Assembly: GCA_024256265.1 (NCBI GenBank)
Contig: JACGUK010000001.1
Span: 218,677-282,676, forward strand
Length of the DNA stretch: 64,000 bases
Direction: 5' to 3'
Source of the DNA: an archaeon
GTDB taxonomy: Archaea > Thermoproteota > Nitrososphaeria > Nitrososphaerales > JACAEJ01
Within the stretch, counting starts at the first letter, position 1; each line of letters begins with the position of its first letter. A model generated the notes under the pieces. It was not told the DNA's origin and did no database searches. It saw only the letters and a program-made list of their open reading frames with translations. Shown in pieces: positions 42,452 to 52,034 of this stretch. The position numbers were made by a program, and so were the translations under genes.

Positions 42452-43393
42452 ATGTGCTCTGTTGGAATATTTCTAGGAGAGGCTTCTTTAAGATATTCTT
42501 TCCCTAATCATCCAATGAATAGTGGTAGAGTTGAGTCTTTTTGGCAAAAGCTTAAGGAAGAACTTGGTAATAAAGAGAACGTCAAGATAATAGAGCCTAT
42601 AGCTACAAGTGAAGATTTTCTACTTCTCTTTCATACTAAAGAATATATAGATTTTGTGAAGAGAGCTTCTGAATATGGTTTTGGTTATCTTGATCATGGA
42701 GATACGCCTGCTTATAAAGGAATCTTTGAGGCATCAACCTATGCTGTAGGTTCTACCCTTCTTGGCTTGGATATGATCATGAAGAAAGAATTAGACCATG
42801 TCTTTAATCCTGTTGGGGGGCACCATCATGCTAGAAGGGATAGGGCTGCAGGCTTTTGTGTTTTTAACGATGCTGCCATAGCTATAATTCATGCCAAGAA
42901 GATTTATGGTCTCAAAAGAATCCTTTACGTCGATATAGATGCTCATCATGGAGATGGTGTCTGCTATGGTTTTTATGATGATCCAATGATATTCATAGCC
43001 GATATACATGAAGATGGGAGATATTTATATCCAGGAACTGGATTCAGTCATGAGACTGGTTCTGGAAAGGCTGAAGGAACAAAGCTAAACATACCATTAG
43101 AACCTGGAGCAGGGGATAAAGAGTTCAAAGAAGCCTTTATCAAGGTTGAGGAGTTTGCTCATCAGATAAAGCCTGAGCTGATAATATTTCAATGTGGTGC
43201 AGATGGATTAGAAAATGATCCTCTCACTCATCTACGTTATACAGAAGAGGCTCATAGGTATTCAACAAAGAGGTTACATGAAATCTCACATGAGCTATGT
43301 AATGGAAGAATAATAGCTTTAGGTGGGGGAGGCTACAATTTGAATAACGTTGCCAAAGCTTGGCTAGAAGTGGTCAAGGGTCTTTTAGATTGA
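42452..43393 (+). CDS. Histone deacetylase/acetoin utilisation-family hydrolase
   Basis: 313 residues of the HDAC-like fold. Zinc and charge-relay text is intact: GGHHHARRDRAAGFCVFNDAAIA, YVDIDAHHGDGV, and the Asp region FQCGADGLENDPLTHLR, with GGGGYNL near the end. The family removes acetyl groups from lysines or polyamine- and acetoin-type substrates; which one is open. The ATG is about 25 bases after a CTTTAAATTA box. It is convergent with the DUF763 gene, with no gap. Confidence 0.9.
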   Translation: MCSVGIFLGEASLRYSFPNHPMNSGRVESFWQKLKEELGNKENVKIIEPIATSEDFLLLFHTKEYIDFVKRASEYGFGYLDHGDTPAYKGIFEASTYAVGSTLLGLDMIMKKELDHVFNPVGGHHHARRDRAAGFCVFNDAAIAIIHAKKIYGLKRILYVDIDAHHGDGVCYGFYDDPMIFIADIHEDGRYLYPGTGFSHETGSGKAEGTKLNIPLEPGAGDKEFKEAFIKVEEFAHQIKPELIIFQCGADGLENDPLTHLRYTEEAHRYSTKRLHEISHELCNGRIIALGGGGYNLNNVAKAWLEVVKGLLD

Positions 43394-44503
43394 TTACTTC
43401 ATCATAATGAATCTTTGAAGCTTTTTAAGGGCTTGCACTTTCTCCTTTTGATCAATTTTAGCTTGCTCTATAGCATCATTAAGGATTCTGATGGCTTTAT
43501 CCATCTCTCTCTTATCGATGGGCCTTGGGACTCCATTCTTACCCCCAAAGGCAAAGGAGTACTTTACAGGATCCTTCCAACTCGCTTGCTTACCATAGAC
43601 TAATTCAGAGATTAAAGCTAATGCTCTAACAATGGAAGGACCAACTCCCTTAAAGGATAATAACTCTTCATAATTCTTTGGCTGGAATTCATACAATCTT
43701 TTAAAGACTTCCCAGTTCAGATTTCTTGGCATTGAAAAACCCTCTATGTTTACAATTTTAATTTGATCTTGAGTCCAGAGGTCTAGTGTTGGAGAATTAC
43801 TTATTCTCTTTATGGACGATATTAGGTTGCTAGGATTTTCCTTCACCAGATCGACACATGTCTTCCTATTCTCTTCGGCTTCTCTTGCCGTCATGTTAAG
43901 TACTAACAATCTCTTCACATCCCCTACTATAGCTTTATGAGGTTCAACGACAAAGCTATCCAAATCCTTAGAGAGCCAATGGTAACGTCTTGCAGTCCTA
44001 TCTTCTACATTCATGCCTTGCTGAACAACAGACCATTCTCCTTTCTCTGTAAAGAAAAATGCATGATGGTATAATGGATAGCCTGCTTGAATAGCTACAT
44101 TATCAACCTTTGCACATATTCTGCTTGCATACTTTAATTTCTCTATATTTGAGGAGGATAGGTTGAAATCTTCACCTATGTTATCTATCTCTGATTGAGT
44201 TTTTAAGGAGGCTTTTCCTTTACCACCTGCAACCTTTATTCCATAATTCTCATGGGAAAGTACTCTCTTCAATACCCCTGTAACTACTGTTGTTAAGCCT
44301 GAAGAATGCCAATCAAAACCTAATACACAGCCTAAAGCTTGAAACCAATATGGACTTGAGATCCTTCTTAAGAATTCATCAGTTCCATACTCATTAATGA
44401 TAAGCCACATGATCTCTTTTGATAGATTCTCCATTCTATAGATGAGCCATCTTGGTGCATGCCCTCTATGCAAAGGAAGGATAGTGAATCCTGTTCTCTT
44501 CAA
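43394..44503 (-). CDS. DUF763 family protein with helix-hairpin-helix
   Basis: 369 residues. The start MKRTGFTILPLHRGHAPRWL and the blocks YWFQALGCVLGFDWHSSGLTT and WSVVQQGMN are distinctive of DUF763, found widely in archaea and some bacteria. Near residues 285-310 the text LLSFKGVGPSIVRALALISELVYG is a helix-hairpin-helix, suggesting DNA or RNA binding. Its biochemical role is not established. It abuts the deacetylase-like gene at its 3' end. Confidence 0.88.
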   Translation of the reverse strand: MKRTGFTILPLHRGHAPRWLIYRMENLSKEIMWLIINEYGTDEFLRRISSPYWFQALGCVLGFDWHSSGLTTVVTGVLKRVLSHENYGIKVAGGKGKASLKTQSEIDNIGEDFNLSSSNIEKLKYASRICAKVDNVAIQAGYPLYHHAFFFTEKGEWSVVQQGMNVEDRTARRYHWLSKDLDSFVVEPHKAIVGDVKRLLVLNMTAREAEENRKTCVDLVKENPSNLISSIKRISNSPTLDLWTQDQIKIVNIEGFSMPRNLNWEVFKRLYEFQPKNYEELLSFKGVGPSIVRALALISELVYGKQASWKDPVKYSFAFGGKNGVPRPIDKREMDKAIRILNDAIEQAKIDQKEKVQALKKLQRFIMMK

Positions 44504-44584
44504 TACAATTCCTATATTACTATTCCAACTATTTATCTTTGAAGTAGCAAATAATATATCTAAGTTTTACTCTTATATCTTAAG

Positions 44585-45193
44585 GTGAGAAAAATGTTCC
44601 GGGATGAAGATATTGATGAATGGTTCAGAAGGCGTTGGCGCGTACCATTCTTCAGTAGGAGATTCTTTGAAGATTTTGATAAGATGTTCGAAGAGTTCTT
44701 TAAGGATATTGAAAAGCAAGTTCCTAAAGACCTTGTAAGAGAGAAAAGACTTCCTGATGGAAGCATTGCCAGAGAGTTTGGACCGTTCGTTTATGGCTAC
44801 TCAGTAACAATAGGTCCAGATGGTAAACCCATGATAAGAGAGTTCGGCAATGTCAAGCCTTCTACAAAACCTTTACCATTTGGAGCACCAAGGCTTGGGA
44901 TGGAAGTTAAAGAAGATCGAGAGCCTTTAGTGGATGTGTTTGATGAAGGAGATTCGATTAGAATAGTTGCTGAATTGCCTGGAGTTGAGAAGTCAGACAT
45001 AAATATAGACAGCACAGAGAAGACCATGGTTATATCTGCAAGCACTGAAACAAGGAAGTATAATAGGAGGGTTGAATTGCCTTCAGAAATCGATCCAGCA
45101 AGTGCAAAAGCATCTTACAATAATGGCATATTAGAAGTAAAGGTTAAAAAGGCAGTACCTACTCCAAAGGGCAAACGCATCAAGATAGAGTAA
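44585..45193 (+). CDS. Small heat-shock protein (Hsp20/alpha-crystallin)
   Basis: 202 residues. An Arg-rich N-terminal arm (DEWFRRRWRVPFFSRRFFEDF) precedes the alpha-crystallin domain at ~105-195: PLVDVFDEGDSIRIVAELPGVEKSDINI, then PSEIDPASAKASYNNGILEVKV and the C-terminal PKGKRIKIE. It is an ATP-independent holdase for unfolded proteins. The start may be the GTG at 44585 or the ATG at 44594; a CTTATATC box at about 44571 fits the ATG better. Confidence 0.9.
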   Translation: MRKMFRDEDIDEWFRRRWRVPFFSRRFFEDFDKMFEEFFKDIEKQVPKDLVREKRLPDGSIAREFGPFVYGYSVTIGPDGKPMIREFGNVKPSTKPLPFGAPRLGMEVKEDREPLVDVFDEGDSIRIVAELPGVEKSDINIDSTEKTMVISASTETRKYNRRVELPSEIDPASAKASYNNGILEVKVKKAVPTPKGKRIKIE

Positions 45194-45278
45194 CCGAAGA
45201 ACAAATTACTCTCGTATCTCACCCATATTTAGCAATTCTACTGTAAAGTTTTCTTCTTAATGATATTTATGATTAAAG

Positions 45279-45575
45279 TTATTCTCGTAAAGGTTTGTTT
45301 ATGACTTCATTGATCTGATCTGCCATTATATGACCCACTAGCTTAACCTCACTACTTTTTACTCCAGCCATTCTGGACAATCTATCTTTGATATCCTTTG
45401 CGATCATCGTGGCGAATACTGGTGGGCAGAAAGGAGCTGTCAAATGAAAGCTGACAGAAACTTTATCGCCTTCTATCTTGACTTCATCAACCAAGCCCAT
45501 ATCTATGATAGATAGGCCTATTTCTGGATCGATAACATTGCTCAATTCTTCCATGACTTCTTCTTCAGTGACCAT
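45279..45575 (-). CDS. MIP18/DUF59-family Fe-S assembly factor
   Basis: 98 residues. SNVIDPEIGLSIIDMGLVDEVKIEGD and VSFHLTAPFCPPVFATM show the DUF59 core with its conserved Cys in the APFCPP motif. Relatives (SufT, PaaD, CIA2) act in iron-sulfur cluster transfer. It stands alone downstream of the aromatic amino acid operon on the same strand, about 50 bases after the tyrA remnant. Confidence 0.88.
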   Translation of the reverse strand: MVTEEEVMEELSNVIDPEIGLSIIDMGLVDEVKIEGDKVSVSFHLTAPFCPPVFATMIAKDIKDRLSRMAGVKSSEVKLVGHIMADQINEVINKPLRE

Positions 45576-45623
45576 TTTTCATCCCTTGAATATTTAAGAA
45601 AATTATTATCATTAAATAGTTTT

Positions 45624-45795
45624 CTAATTTAACTCAGAATTTAAATAAATTTTAGCATGCCTTAATCTAGAGGCTATGGCATCAAGTTGATGGTTATAGG
45701 GATAAAATTGTTAATTCTTCATAATCTTTTGATTTAAAGTATCGAGCAAACCATCTTCCCATTCTACCGGCTCCGCCTATTATTACTGCTTTCAT
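45624..45795 (-). pseudogene. tyrA: Prephenate dehydrogenase remnant (internal deletion and frameshift)
   Basis: An ATG overlapping the stop of the chorismate mutase-aminotransferase gene opens a frame reading MKAVIIGGAGRMGRWFARYF, the nucleotide-binding N-terminus of archaeal prephenate dehydrogenase. It runs only 33 codons. A different frame then carries LDAIASRLRHAKIYLNSELN to a stop at 45624, which looks like the helical end of a protein. About 170 bases replace an expected ~750-850, so most of the gene is deleted and the ends are out of frame. Assembly error is the alternative. Confidence 0.72.
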
Positions 45796-47192
45796 CTTAA
45801 CATTTCACCCATCCTCCTTAATCCTTCTAATAGTAAATGCTCTGCTTGGCAAGCGCTTATCCTGATGAAGTTAGGATAATCCCCAAAGGTTATACCAGGG
45901 GCTACACAAACTTTCTTATCATTTAGAAGGCCAAGAGCGAACTTTCCAGCATCAAAACTCTTATCCTTGCTTATCTGAGGAAATACATAGAAAGCACCAT
46001 CAGGCTCATAATAAGATAAATTCATCTTCTTTAATTCCTTACAAACTAGATTTATCCTTTCTCTGATAAGATTGGCATATCTTTTAACATCATTCTTACA
46101 TTTCAGAGCTTCTATTGCAGCATATTGAGTGAATTCTGGCACACTTGTATATGCCAAGGCTTGAATCCTTGATATCTTCCTTATGGTTTTAACATCAGAT
46201 ATAGCATAGCCAATCCTAAAGCCTGTCATGCCATAGCTTTTAGAGAAAGATGATACACGTATAGATTTGCAATCATGAAACTCTAATATGCTATTAAAAG
46301 GCTTGAAGGAATAATCTGAATAAACTTCATCACTCAGTATAGTTATATTCCTCTCCATTGCCAAATCTACTAATGCTTTCATATCTCTCTTCTCAAGAAC
46401 CTTTCCCGTTGGATTATTAGGGTAGTTAATTATAATCAGCTCTGTAGAATCATTGATGAGATTTGATATGGATTCTATGTCAGGCCTCCAACCTTCCTCA
46501 AGATTTGTCTTAACGCTAATGGTTCTACCTCCTATAGCTTCTATACAATCAACATAGGCTGGCCATGCAGGCTGTATAACTATGGCTTCACCACCTGGAG
46601 AGAGATTTGATAGAATGCTAGCATAGACAGAGAATCTACCTCCTGATGTTACAGCAACTTGCTCAGGCGATACATCTATACCATATCGCTCACTTACAGA
46701 ATTTGAGATATCTTCTCTTAAATTTAAAATTCCTGAAGGCTCTGTATAATGAGTATAGCCTTTCGATATTGCATCATAAGTTGCCCTTTTAACCCTCTCC
46801 GGAGGACCAAAGTCTGGTTCTCCAACTTCTAGATGAATTACTTTACTTCCCTCTTTCTCCATCTTTTTTGCTAAAACGAACATATCTATTACGCTAATGG
46901 CTTTTTTATCTTCATCTATAGAAATCTTCTGCGCCCTTACAGCTTCATCTATCAATAAGTTTAGAAGCCTTAACCCAAAGCGCTCATCAACATTATACTT
47001 TTTACATGCATCTATAACAGAGCTCTTCAGGTCCCTCTCCACTTTATAGTCTATGATAGGTAAGCCTATGGAGCGTTTTATTTCATTTATCCTTTTTGCT
47101 AATGAGAGGCGAAGACCTATCAGCCTTATTATTTCGTTTGTAGTCTCTCTAACTTCTTTACGTAAAGCCTCCAGCTCTGATTCGCTTGGCAA
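45792..47192 (-). CDS. Chorismate mutase fused to class I aminotransferase
   Basis: 466 residues. Residues ~1-90 are an AroQ-type chorismate mutase helix set (LRKEVRETTNEIIRLIGLRLSLAKRINEIK with R, K and E positions of the active site). The rest is a PLP aminotransferase: VTSGGRFSVYA, IINYPNNPTGKV, LSDEVYSDYSF, and the PLP lysine in SSFSKSYGMTGFRIGYA. The fusion turns chorismate to prephenate and can aminate prephenate or the aryl-pyruvates. It is the last intact gene of the operon and its stop overlaps the tyrA remnant. Confidence 0.9.
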   Translation of the reverse strand: MPSESELEALRKEVRETTNEIIRLIGLRLSLAKRINEIKRSIGLPIIDYKVERDLKSSVIDACKKYNVDERFGLRLLNLLIDEAVRAQKISIDEDKKAISVIDMFVLAKKMEKEGSKVIHLEVGEPDFGPPERVKRATYDAISKGYTHYTEPSGILNLREDISNSVSERYGIDVSPEQVAVTSGGRFSVYASILSNLSPGGEAIVIQPAWPAYVDCIEAIGGRTISVKTNLEEGWRPDIESISNLINDSTELIIINYPNNPTGKVLEKRDMKALVDLAMERNITILSDEVYSDYSFKPFNSILEFHDCKSIRVSSFSKSYGMTGFRIGYAISDVKTIRKISRIQALAYTSVPEFTQYAAIEALKCKNDVKRYANLIRERINLVCKELKKMNLSYYEPDGAFYVFPQISKDKSFDAGKFALGLLNDKKVCVAPGITFGDYPNFIRISACQAEHLLLEGLRRMGEMLR

Positions 47193-47208
47193 TACTCATC
47201 ATCCTTAA

Positions 47209-48315
47209 TTAAAGCCTGCCTTTTATGACTGGAGGTATCAAACCAGCCCTTATAGAATGATCAGCCATAACACAAGCTACCATACTTTCAACTACAGGAA
47301 CTGCCCTTGGGACTATGCATGGGTCATGGCGCCCAGGTACTATTAAATCGACTTCCTTTAAAGTTTCAAGATGAACTGTTTTTTGTGGCTTTTTTATTGA
47401 TGATGTGGGCTTAAAGGCTAATCTGAGCACTACTGGCATACCGTTAGAAATTCCACCAAGAATTCCACCAGCTCTATTTGTAAGCGTGACTATCTTTCCA
47501 TCCTTTACAAAAAAAGGATCATTACATTCCGATCCTCTTAGCCTTGAAGCTTCAAAACCAATACCAAATTCTATGCCTTTCACAGCTGGTATGGAGAATA
47601 AAGCTTTACTCAAATCAGACTCAAGTGAAGAGAAGACAGGCTCTCCTAAACCTATGGGTACGTTCAAAACTTTACACTCAACTATACCTCCTACGCTATC
47701 ACCTTTTGACTGCTCATCCATTATCTTCATCTTCATCTTTTCTGCTACTTCTAAGTCTGCACATCTTACTTCATTAGAGTACCTAAGCCTTCTAATCTCT
47801 TCATCAGATACTTCTCTTGCTTTAATCCCTCCTATCTCAATAGAATAGGCAAGGACTTCCATGCCAAGAGTATAGTGGATAAGCTTCTTGGCTATTGCCC
47901 CTGCCATGACAAAAGTTGCTGTCATTCTACCAGAGAAACGCCCTCCTCCCCTCCAATCATTATAGCCTCCATACTTCCAAAATGCTGTAAGATCAGCATG
48001 TCCTGGTCTTGGAGTCTTTCTTATCTGCTCATAAGGCTTTGAGTCTACATCCTTATTCCATATTAAGGCGCAGATAGGAGCACCTGTAGTGTATCCGTTG
48101 AACACTCCTGAGAACAATTCTACTCTATCCTCCTCAAACCTTTTGCTCGTTACTACGGATAAACCTGGCCTTCTTAAATCAAGGTCATGCTGAATTTCAT
48201 CTTCGCTCAAAGGTAAACCTGCAGGGCAACCATCTATTACTACTCCTACACATCTACCATGACTCTCGCCGAAGCTTAATACTAAGAATCTCTCTCCAAG
48301 AACGTTTCCTGTCAT
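47209..48315 (-). CDS. aroC: Chorismate synthase
   Basis: 368 residues. Signatures are SFGESHGRCVGVVIDGCPAG at the N-terminus, RPGHADLTAFWKYGG with GGGRFSGR, GNMP-like GGISNGMPVVLRLAFKPTSSI, and RHDPCIVPRAVPVVE. It eliminates phosphate from EPSP to give chorismate using reduced flavin. It is sixteen bases upstream of the chorismate mutase-aminotransferase gene and two bases after aroA. Confidence 0.95.
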   Translation of the reverse strand: MTGNVLGERFLVLSFGESHGRCVGVVIDGCPAGLPLSEDEIQHDLDLRRPGLSVVTSKRFEEDRVELFSGVFNGYTTGAPICALIWNKDVDSKPYEQIRKTPRPGHADLTAFWKYGGYNDWRGGGRFSGRMTATFVMAGAIAKKLIHYTLGMEVLAYSIEIGGIKAREVSDEEIRRLRYSNEVRCADLEVAEKMKMKIMDEQSKGDSVGGIVECKVLNVPIGLGEPVFSSLESDLSKALFSIPAVKGIEFGIGFEASRLRGSECNDPFFVKDGKIVTLTNRAGGILGGISNGMPVVLRLAFKPTSSIKKPQKTVHLETLKEVDLIVPGRHDPCIVPRAVPVVESMVACVMADHSIRAGLIPPVIKGRL

Positions 48316-48317
48316 TT

Positions 48318-49610
48318 TTATGCTCCTTCTATAATTGCTCCTATCGATTTTATATCTTTGATGAAATCTGGGTAAGATACATCTACTGATTCAAGACCTT
48401 CTACAATACAAGGCTCAGATGAAGCCATAGCAGCAGCACAAAAAGCCATGAAGAGTCTGTGATCTCCATAAGAATTTAATGAGCAACCCTTCAATTCTTC
48501 ACAATATTCAACCACTATGCCATCTTGTAACTCTTGCACATCAGCACCAAATTTCCTCAATTCTTTCGCCAGTATTGATATTCTATCTGTCTCTTTGAAC
48601 CTAGCATGTTCAACGCCTTTTATAATAAACCTTGGTCGAGCCTTTAGAGCTATTACTGATAAAACAGGTAATAAATCAGGAGAGTCTGATAAGTCGAATT
48701 CTCCTCCCTTCAAAATCTTACATCCTGATATAGTGATTTTACCTTTCGGTCTATCAACACTAAAATCAGCTTCGATCTTCTCTAATATATCTAAAATACG
48801 CATGTCTGCCTGAGGGAGAGAGAAGTTCAAGTTCTCTATTGTAACCTTTTTCCCAACTAATAATGCAGATGCTATCAATAAAGATGCTGAGCTAAAGTCC
48901 CCTGGCACATCAAAATCTGCTGAATGGTAATCTTGGTTTGGTGGAATAATGTAATCTTTGTAGTTTTTATGAATGGCATTTCCTCCAAAAATTCTCATCA
49001 TATTCAAAGTTGCATCTATGTACGGTCTGGATACAGTCTTACCATAAACTTTTATCGATGTTTCATTCTTAGCTTTCGGAGTTGCAACTAAGAGGGCAGA
49101 TATAAATTGAGATGAAATATCTCCTCTTATCTCAGCTTCTCCTCCTTTGATTCCACCACCTTTCACTATTATTGGTGGCAAGCCATTTTGGCGAGATGAA
49201 TAGCACTCAACTCCTAAGCTCGATAATGCTGAAAGTAAGGGTTGCATAGGTCTAGACCTTATGCTCTCATCACCAGTGATTATCGAATAACCCTCTGGTA
49301 TTAGAGATGCTATCGCTGTTATAAGGCGCATGGTAGTCCCTGAATTCTCCACATTGATAATATCATCAGGCGTCTTAAGATTTGGATTTCCTTCAATATG
49401 AAGATAATCTTCTATTTTGTCTATCGATGAGCCTAAAGATTGGCATGCCTTTATTGTGGCAATAGTGTCCCTTGCTAAAAGAGGATTATTAACTCTAGAT
49501 CTTCCAGAAGCAAGGCTTGATAGGACTACTGCTCTATGAGTATAGCTCTTACTTGGCGGGGCTTTGACTTTACCATGAAGATCACTTTTGAATACCTTTA
49601 TGCTCGTCAA
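48318..49610 (-). CDS. aroA: EPSP synthase (5-enolpyruvylshikimate-3-phosphate synthase)
   Basis: 430 residues in the usual inside-out alpha/beta barrel. PPSKSYTHRAVVLSSLASG, ENSGTTMRLITAI, GDESIRSRPMQPLLSALSSLG, SSQFISALLVA, KETDRISILAKELRKFGA and YGDHRLFMAFCAAAM are all there. It adds phosphoenolpyruvate to shikimate-3-phosphate. The start codon overlaps the aroK stop by four bases. Confidence 0.95.
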   Translation of the reverse strand: MTSIKVFKSDLHGKVKAPPSKSYTHRAVVLSSLASGRSRVNNPLLARDTIATIKACQSLGSSIDKIEDYLHIEGNPNLKTPDDIINVENSGTTMRLITAIASLIPEGYSIITGDESIRSRPMQPLLSALSSLGVECYSSRQNGLPPIIVKGGGIKGGEAEIRGDISSQFISALLVATPKAKNETSIKVYGKTVSRPYIDATLNMMRIFGGNAIHKNYKDYIIPPNQDYHSADFDVPGDFSSASLLIASALLVGKKVTIENLNFSLPQADMRILDILEKIEADFSVDRPKGKITISGCKILKGGEFDLSDSPDLLPVLSVIALKARPRFIIKGVEHARFKETDRISILAKELRKFGADVQELQDGIVVEYCEELKGCSLNSYGDHRLFMAFCAAAMASSEPCIVEGLESVDVSYPDFIKDIKSIGAIIEGA

Positions 49611-50479
49611 TCTAAGATCACCGATCTTGCCTTCTCATGGTTTATCTTTGTGTATATTATTTCTCCAGGTAGATCGAACCAGACTGAGGCTACATCATTA
49701 ACTCTATCACGATGGCAGACTGCAGCTATGGCAGGCCCTTTTCCTGAAAGGCCTGAACCTATAGCTCCAGCTAATAGAGCACTTAGCATGGGCTTTGTGC
49801 TGAAGCCTAATGCTGTAGAACAGACTAGACCGTTTAAAACCATGGCTTCCCAGTATTGCCCTTTCATAACTAATGAATAGGCTTCCTTAAAAAAAGATCC
49901 AAACTTCTGAAGCTTTATTTTATCAACATCCCTTGTATAAGCCTTTTCAGGCGGGGCGTATATAACTATGTGGTAATCTTCTGTTAGCATTTCTCTTTTT
50001 TCTATTATCCGCTTTATGTTATCAGTTGCAACCAGCCCTCCAAAATAAGATGCACATGCATCGTCAAAAGCTCCAGTTATAGTTACACCTGCCCTTATGG
50101 AGGCATCTACACCTAGATTGATTATCGTTAAATCATCTGAATTCATCTTTAAAGCAGCCATCGTTGCCAAGACTATTGCATTTGAAGCTACGCTTGAGCT
50201 CTTAAGACCTTTGCCAATAGGAATGTCAGACCTCGTAGTAACTCTTGCTCCATAGCCCTCATAGCCTAAATTAGTTAAAACCTCTTTTACAGCATGTTTA
50301 GCCAAGATTTTATCTTCCTCATAATTGCTCCCTATGATCTTTACATCTATTTCATCTGAATTCTCTATCAATTCTACCTCGGCTTCTGTCTTCAACTGAG
50401 TTCCAAGGGCAGCACCATTACCAGTTGCAATGGCATTTACTATAGATATTGCCCCAAAAGCTATTCCTTTCCCTTTCAT
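49607..50479 (-). CDS. aroK: Archaeal shikimate kinase (GHMP family)
   Basis: 290 residues, of the GHMP type found in archaea and not the bacterial P-loop type. ATP-binding text is PIGKGLKSSSVASNAIVLA near residue 90, and the C-terminal GSGLSGKGPAIAAVC is the third GHMP motif. It phosphorylates shikimate at position 3. It sits between aroE (4-base gap) and aroA (4-base overlap). Confidence 0.94.
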   Translation of the reverse strand: MKGKGIAFGAISIVNAIATGNGAALGTQLKTEAEVELIENSDEIDVKIIGSNYEEDKILAKHAVKEVLTNLGYEGYGARVTTRSDIPIGKGLKSSSVASNAIVLATMAALKMNSDDLTIINLGVDASIRAGVTITGAFDDACASYFGGLVATDNIKRIIEKREMLTEDYHIVIYAPPEKAYTRDVDKIKLQKFGSFFKEAYSLVMKGQYWEAMVLNGLVCSTALGFSTKPMLSALLAGAIGSGLSGKGPAIAAVCHRDRVNDVASVWFDLPGEIIYTKINHEKARSVILD

Positions 50480-50483
50480 AAAA

Positions 50484-51353
50484 TCACCCTAGAGCCTTAA
50501 GAACAGCTCTCCTCATTACATCAATAGGTGCATCTATCCCTGTCCAAAGCTTAAAAGATGCTGCTCCCTGCCCTACGAACATCTCATATCCAGGGATGGT
50601 CTTTGCACCCATCTTTTCAGCATCTCTAATCAACTTTGTCTTCTTAGGATTATAGACTACATCAAAGACTACCATATCTTTCTTGATCAATTCTTGAGGT
50701 ATGATGCTTTCATCTAAATTTGGGTAAGTACCTATGGGCGTTGCGTTTATGAGGAGATCGACAGAGCTTATGGCTCTCCTTAAAGATTCTATGGTAATCT
50801 CCTCTACATTACAAATCATTTTCAGCTTTTTACTCAATTCTTCTACCATCGATTTCGCCTTATTAAGAGTACGGTTCATTATGATAATCTCTTTACAACC
50901 TTTCGAGACCAATGCTACTATGCATGCTCTAGCAACTCCCCCAGCACCTATCAACAAGGCTTTCAAACCTTTTAAAGAATGAACTTTTTCTTCTAATACT
51001 GATATAATCCCATCTACATCTGTGTTATAACCAATGAGCTTACCACCATCGTTCACTACAGTATTCACAGCACCAACCAAGGATGAGCCTTTATCTATAT
51101 CATCAAGAAGATTCATAATGGCAACTTTATGAGGCATTGTAACATTGAACCCTCTTACCCTTAAAGCTCTCAAGCCTTCTACAGCCTCCTTCAAATGAGA
51201 TTCACTAACATCAAAGGCAAGGTATACATAATCAAGATCTTTAGCTCTAAAGGCCTCATTATGCATTATTGGTGATAAGGATTTATCTATTGGATGACCT
51301 ATTACACAGCATAGATGGGTTTTATTACTAATAATCCAATTCGAATAACTCAT
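50484..51353 (-). CDS. aroE: Shikimate dehydrogenase
   Basis: 289 residues. The substrate domain has VIGHPIDKSLSPIMHNEAF and GFNVTMPHKVAIM (catalytic Lys); the NADP domain starts GAGGVARACIVAL, followed by NATPIGTYPN and DVVYNPKKTKL, and the end GYEMFVGQGAASFKLWTG. It reduces 3-dehydroshikimate. The start overlaps the 3' end of aroD by 26 bases. Confidence 0.94.
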   Translation of the reverse strand: MSYSNWIISNKTHLCCVIGHPIDKSLSPIMHNEAFRAKDLDYVYLAFDVSESHLKEAVEGLRALRVRGFNVTMPHKVAIMNLLDDIDKGSSLVGAVNTVVNDGGKLIGYNTDVDGIISVLEEKVHSLKGLKALLIGAGGVARACIVALVSKGCKEIIIMNRTLNKAKSMVEELSKKLKMICNVEEITIESLRRAISSVDLLINATPIGTYPNLDESIIPQELIKKDMVVFDVVYNPKKTKLIRDAEKMGAKTIPGYEMFVGQGAASFKLWTGIDAPIDVMRRAVLKALG

Positions 51354-52023
51354 AAAGCTCTCTCAACTCCTTAACCATGATCTGGGCTGGTGCAGTAGGC
51401 GAGCTTGGTAATGAAGCGTATGTGAAAGGGCTACCAAATATCGGGCAAAGAATTCTTGATATCTGCCCTTTCTCGCCCATGCAAAAAGCTACTAGTTGAT
51501 TAGGTTTTGAATATTTGTACAAATTTAAGATGGAGATATTATCAGAAAAATCCTTAGCCATTGTGACGATCTTTACTATTTCTCCTAAGGGCTTCGCCTT
51601 ATCAAGAGTGCTTTTAAGGAATTGAAGAGAAGGGGTATCTTCAAATTTATGCCAAGACAAAATTATCGAAGTTCCTGAGCTCTTTATCAAATTCAAAATT
51701 TCAGGCTTGCTCTGGGCAAGGCTTAGCTCAATATCCATGTATGCAGGTCTAAGCTTTGAAAGATTCAATAACACTTCTTGCCTTTCTTCTTCACTTCCCT
51801 TGAACTCTCCACCCTCACTTTTGGCTCTGCATGTTAATATGCATCTATTAATATGCTCTTTTATGGCTTCTTTTATAAGTGAAAAGTTTATTTGAGCTAA
51901 ATAATCAACTCTTATCTCAACCAAATCTGAGCCGAGATTAAAAGCTTCTTCTATCTTTTCATTAAGCTTGTCTATATTTCTAATTCCTATAGATGTGCAT
52001 ATCTTTAATCTTCTTTTGAGCAT
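51328..52023 (-). CDS. aroD: 3-Dehydroquinate dehydratase, type I
   Basis: 231 residues, a type I (Schiff-base) enzyme. VEIRVDYL near residue 36, LTCRAKSEGGEFKGSEEER, SWHKFEDTP (catalytic His and neighbours), IVKIVTMAKDFSDN with the Schiff-base Lys, and FCMGEKGQISRIL are visible. It dehydrates dehydroquinate to dehydroshikimate. It follows the dehydroquinate synthase II gene by 11 bases. Confidence 0.93.
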   Translation of the reverse strand: MLKRRLKICTSIGIRNIDKLNEKIEEAFNLGSDLVEIRVDYLAQINFSLIKEAIKEHINRCILTCRAKSEGGEFKGSEEERQEVLLNLSKLRPAYMDIELSLAQSKPEILNLIKSSGTSIILSWHKFEDTPSLQFLKSTLDKAKPLGEIVKIVTMAKDFSDNISILNLYKYSKPNQLVAFCMGEKGQISRILCPIFGSPFTYASLPSSPTAPAQIMVKELRELYELFELDY

Positions 52024-52034
52024 TTTAAAATTAT

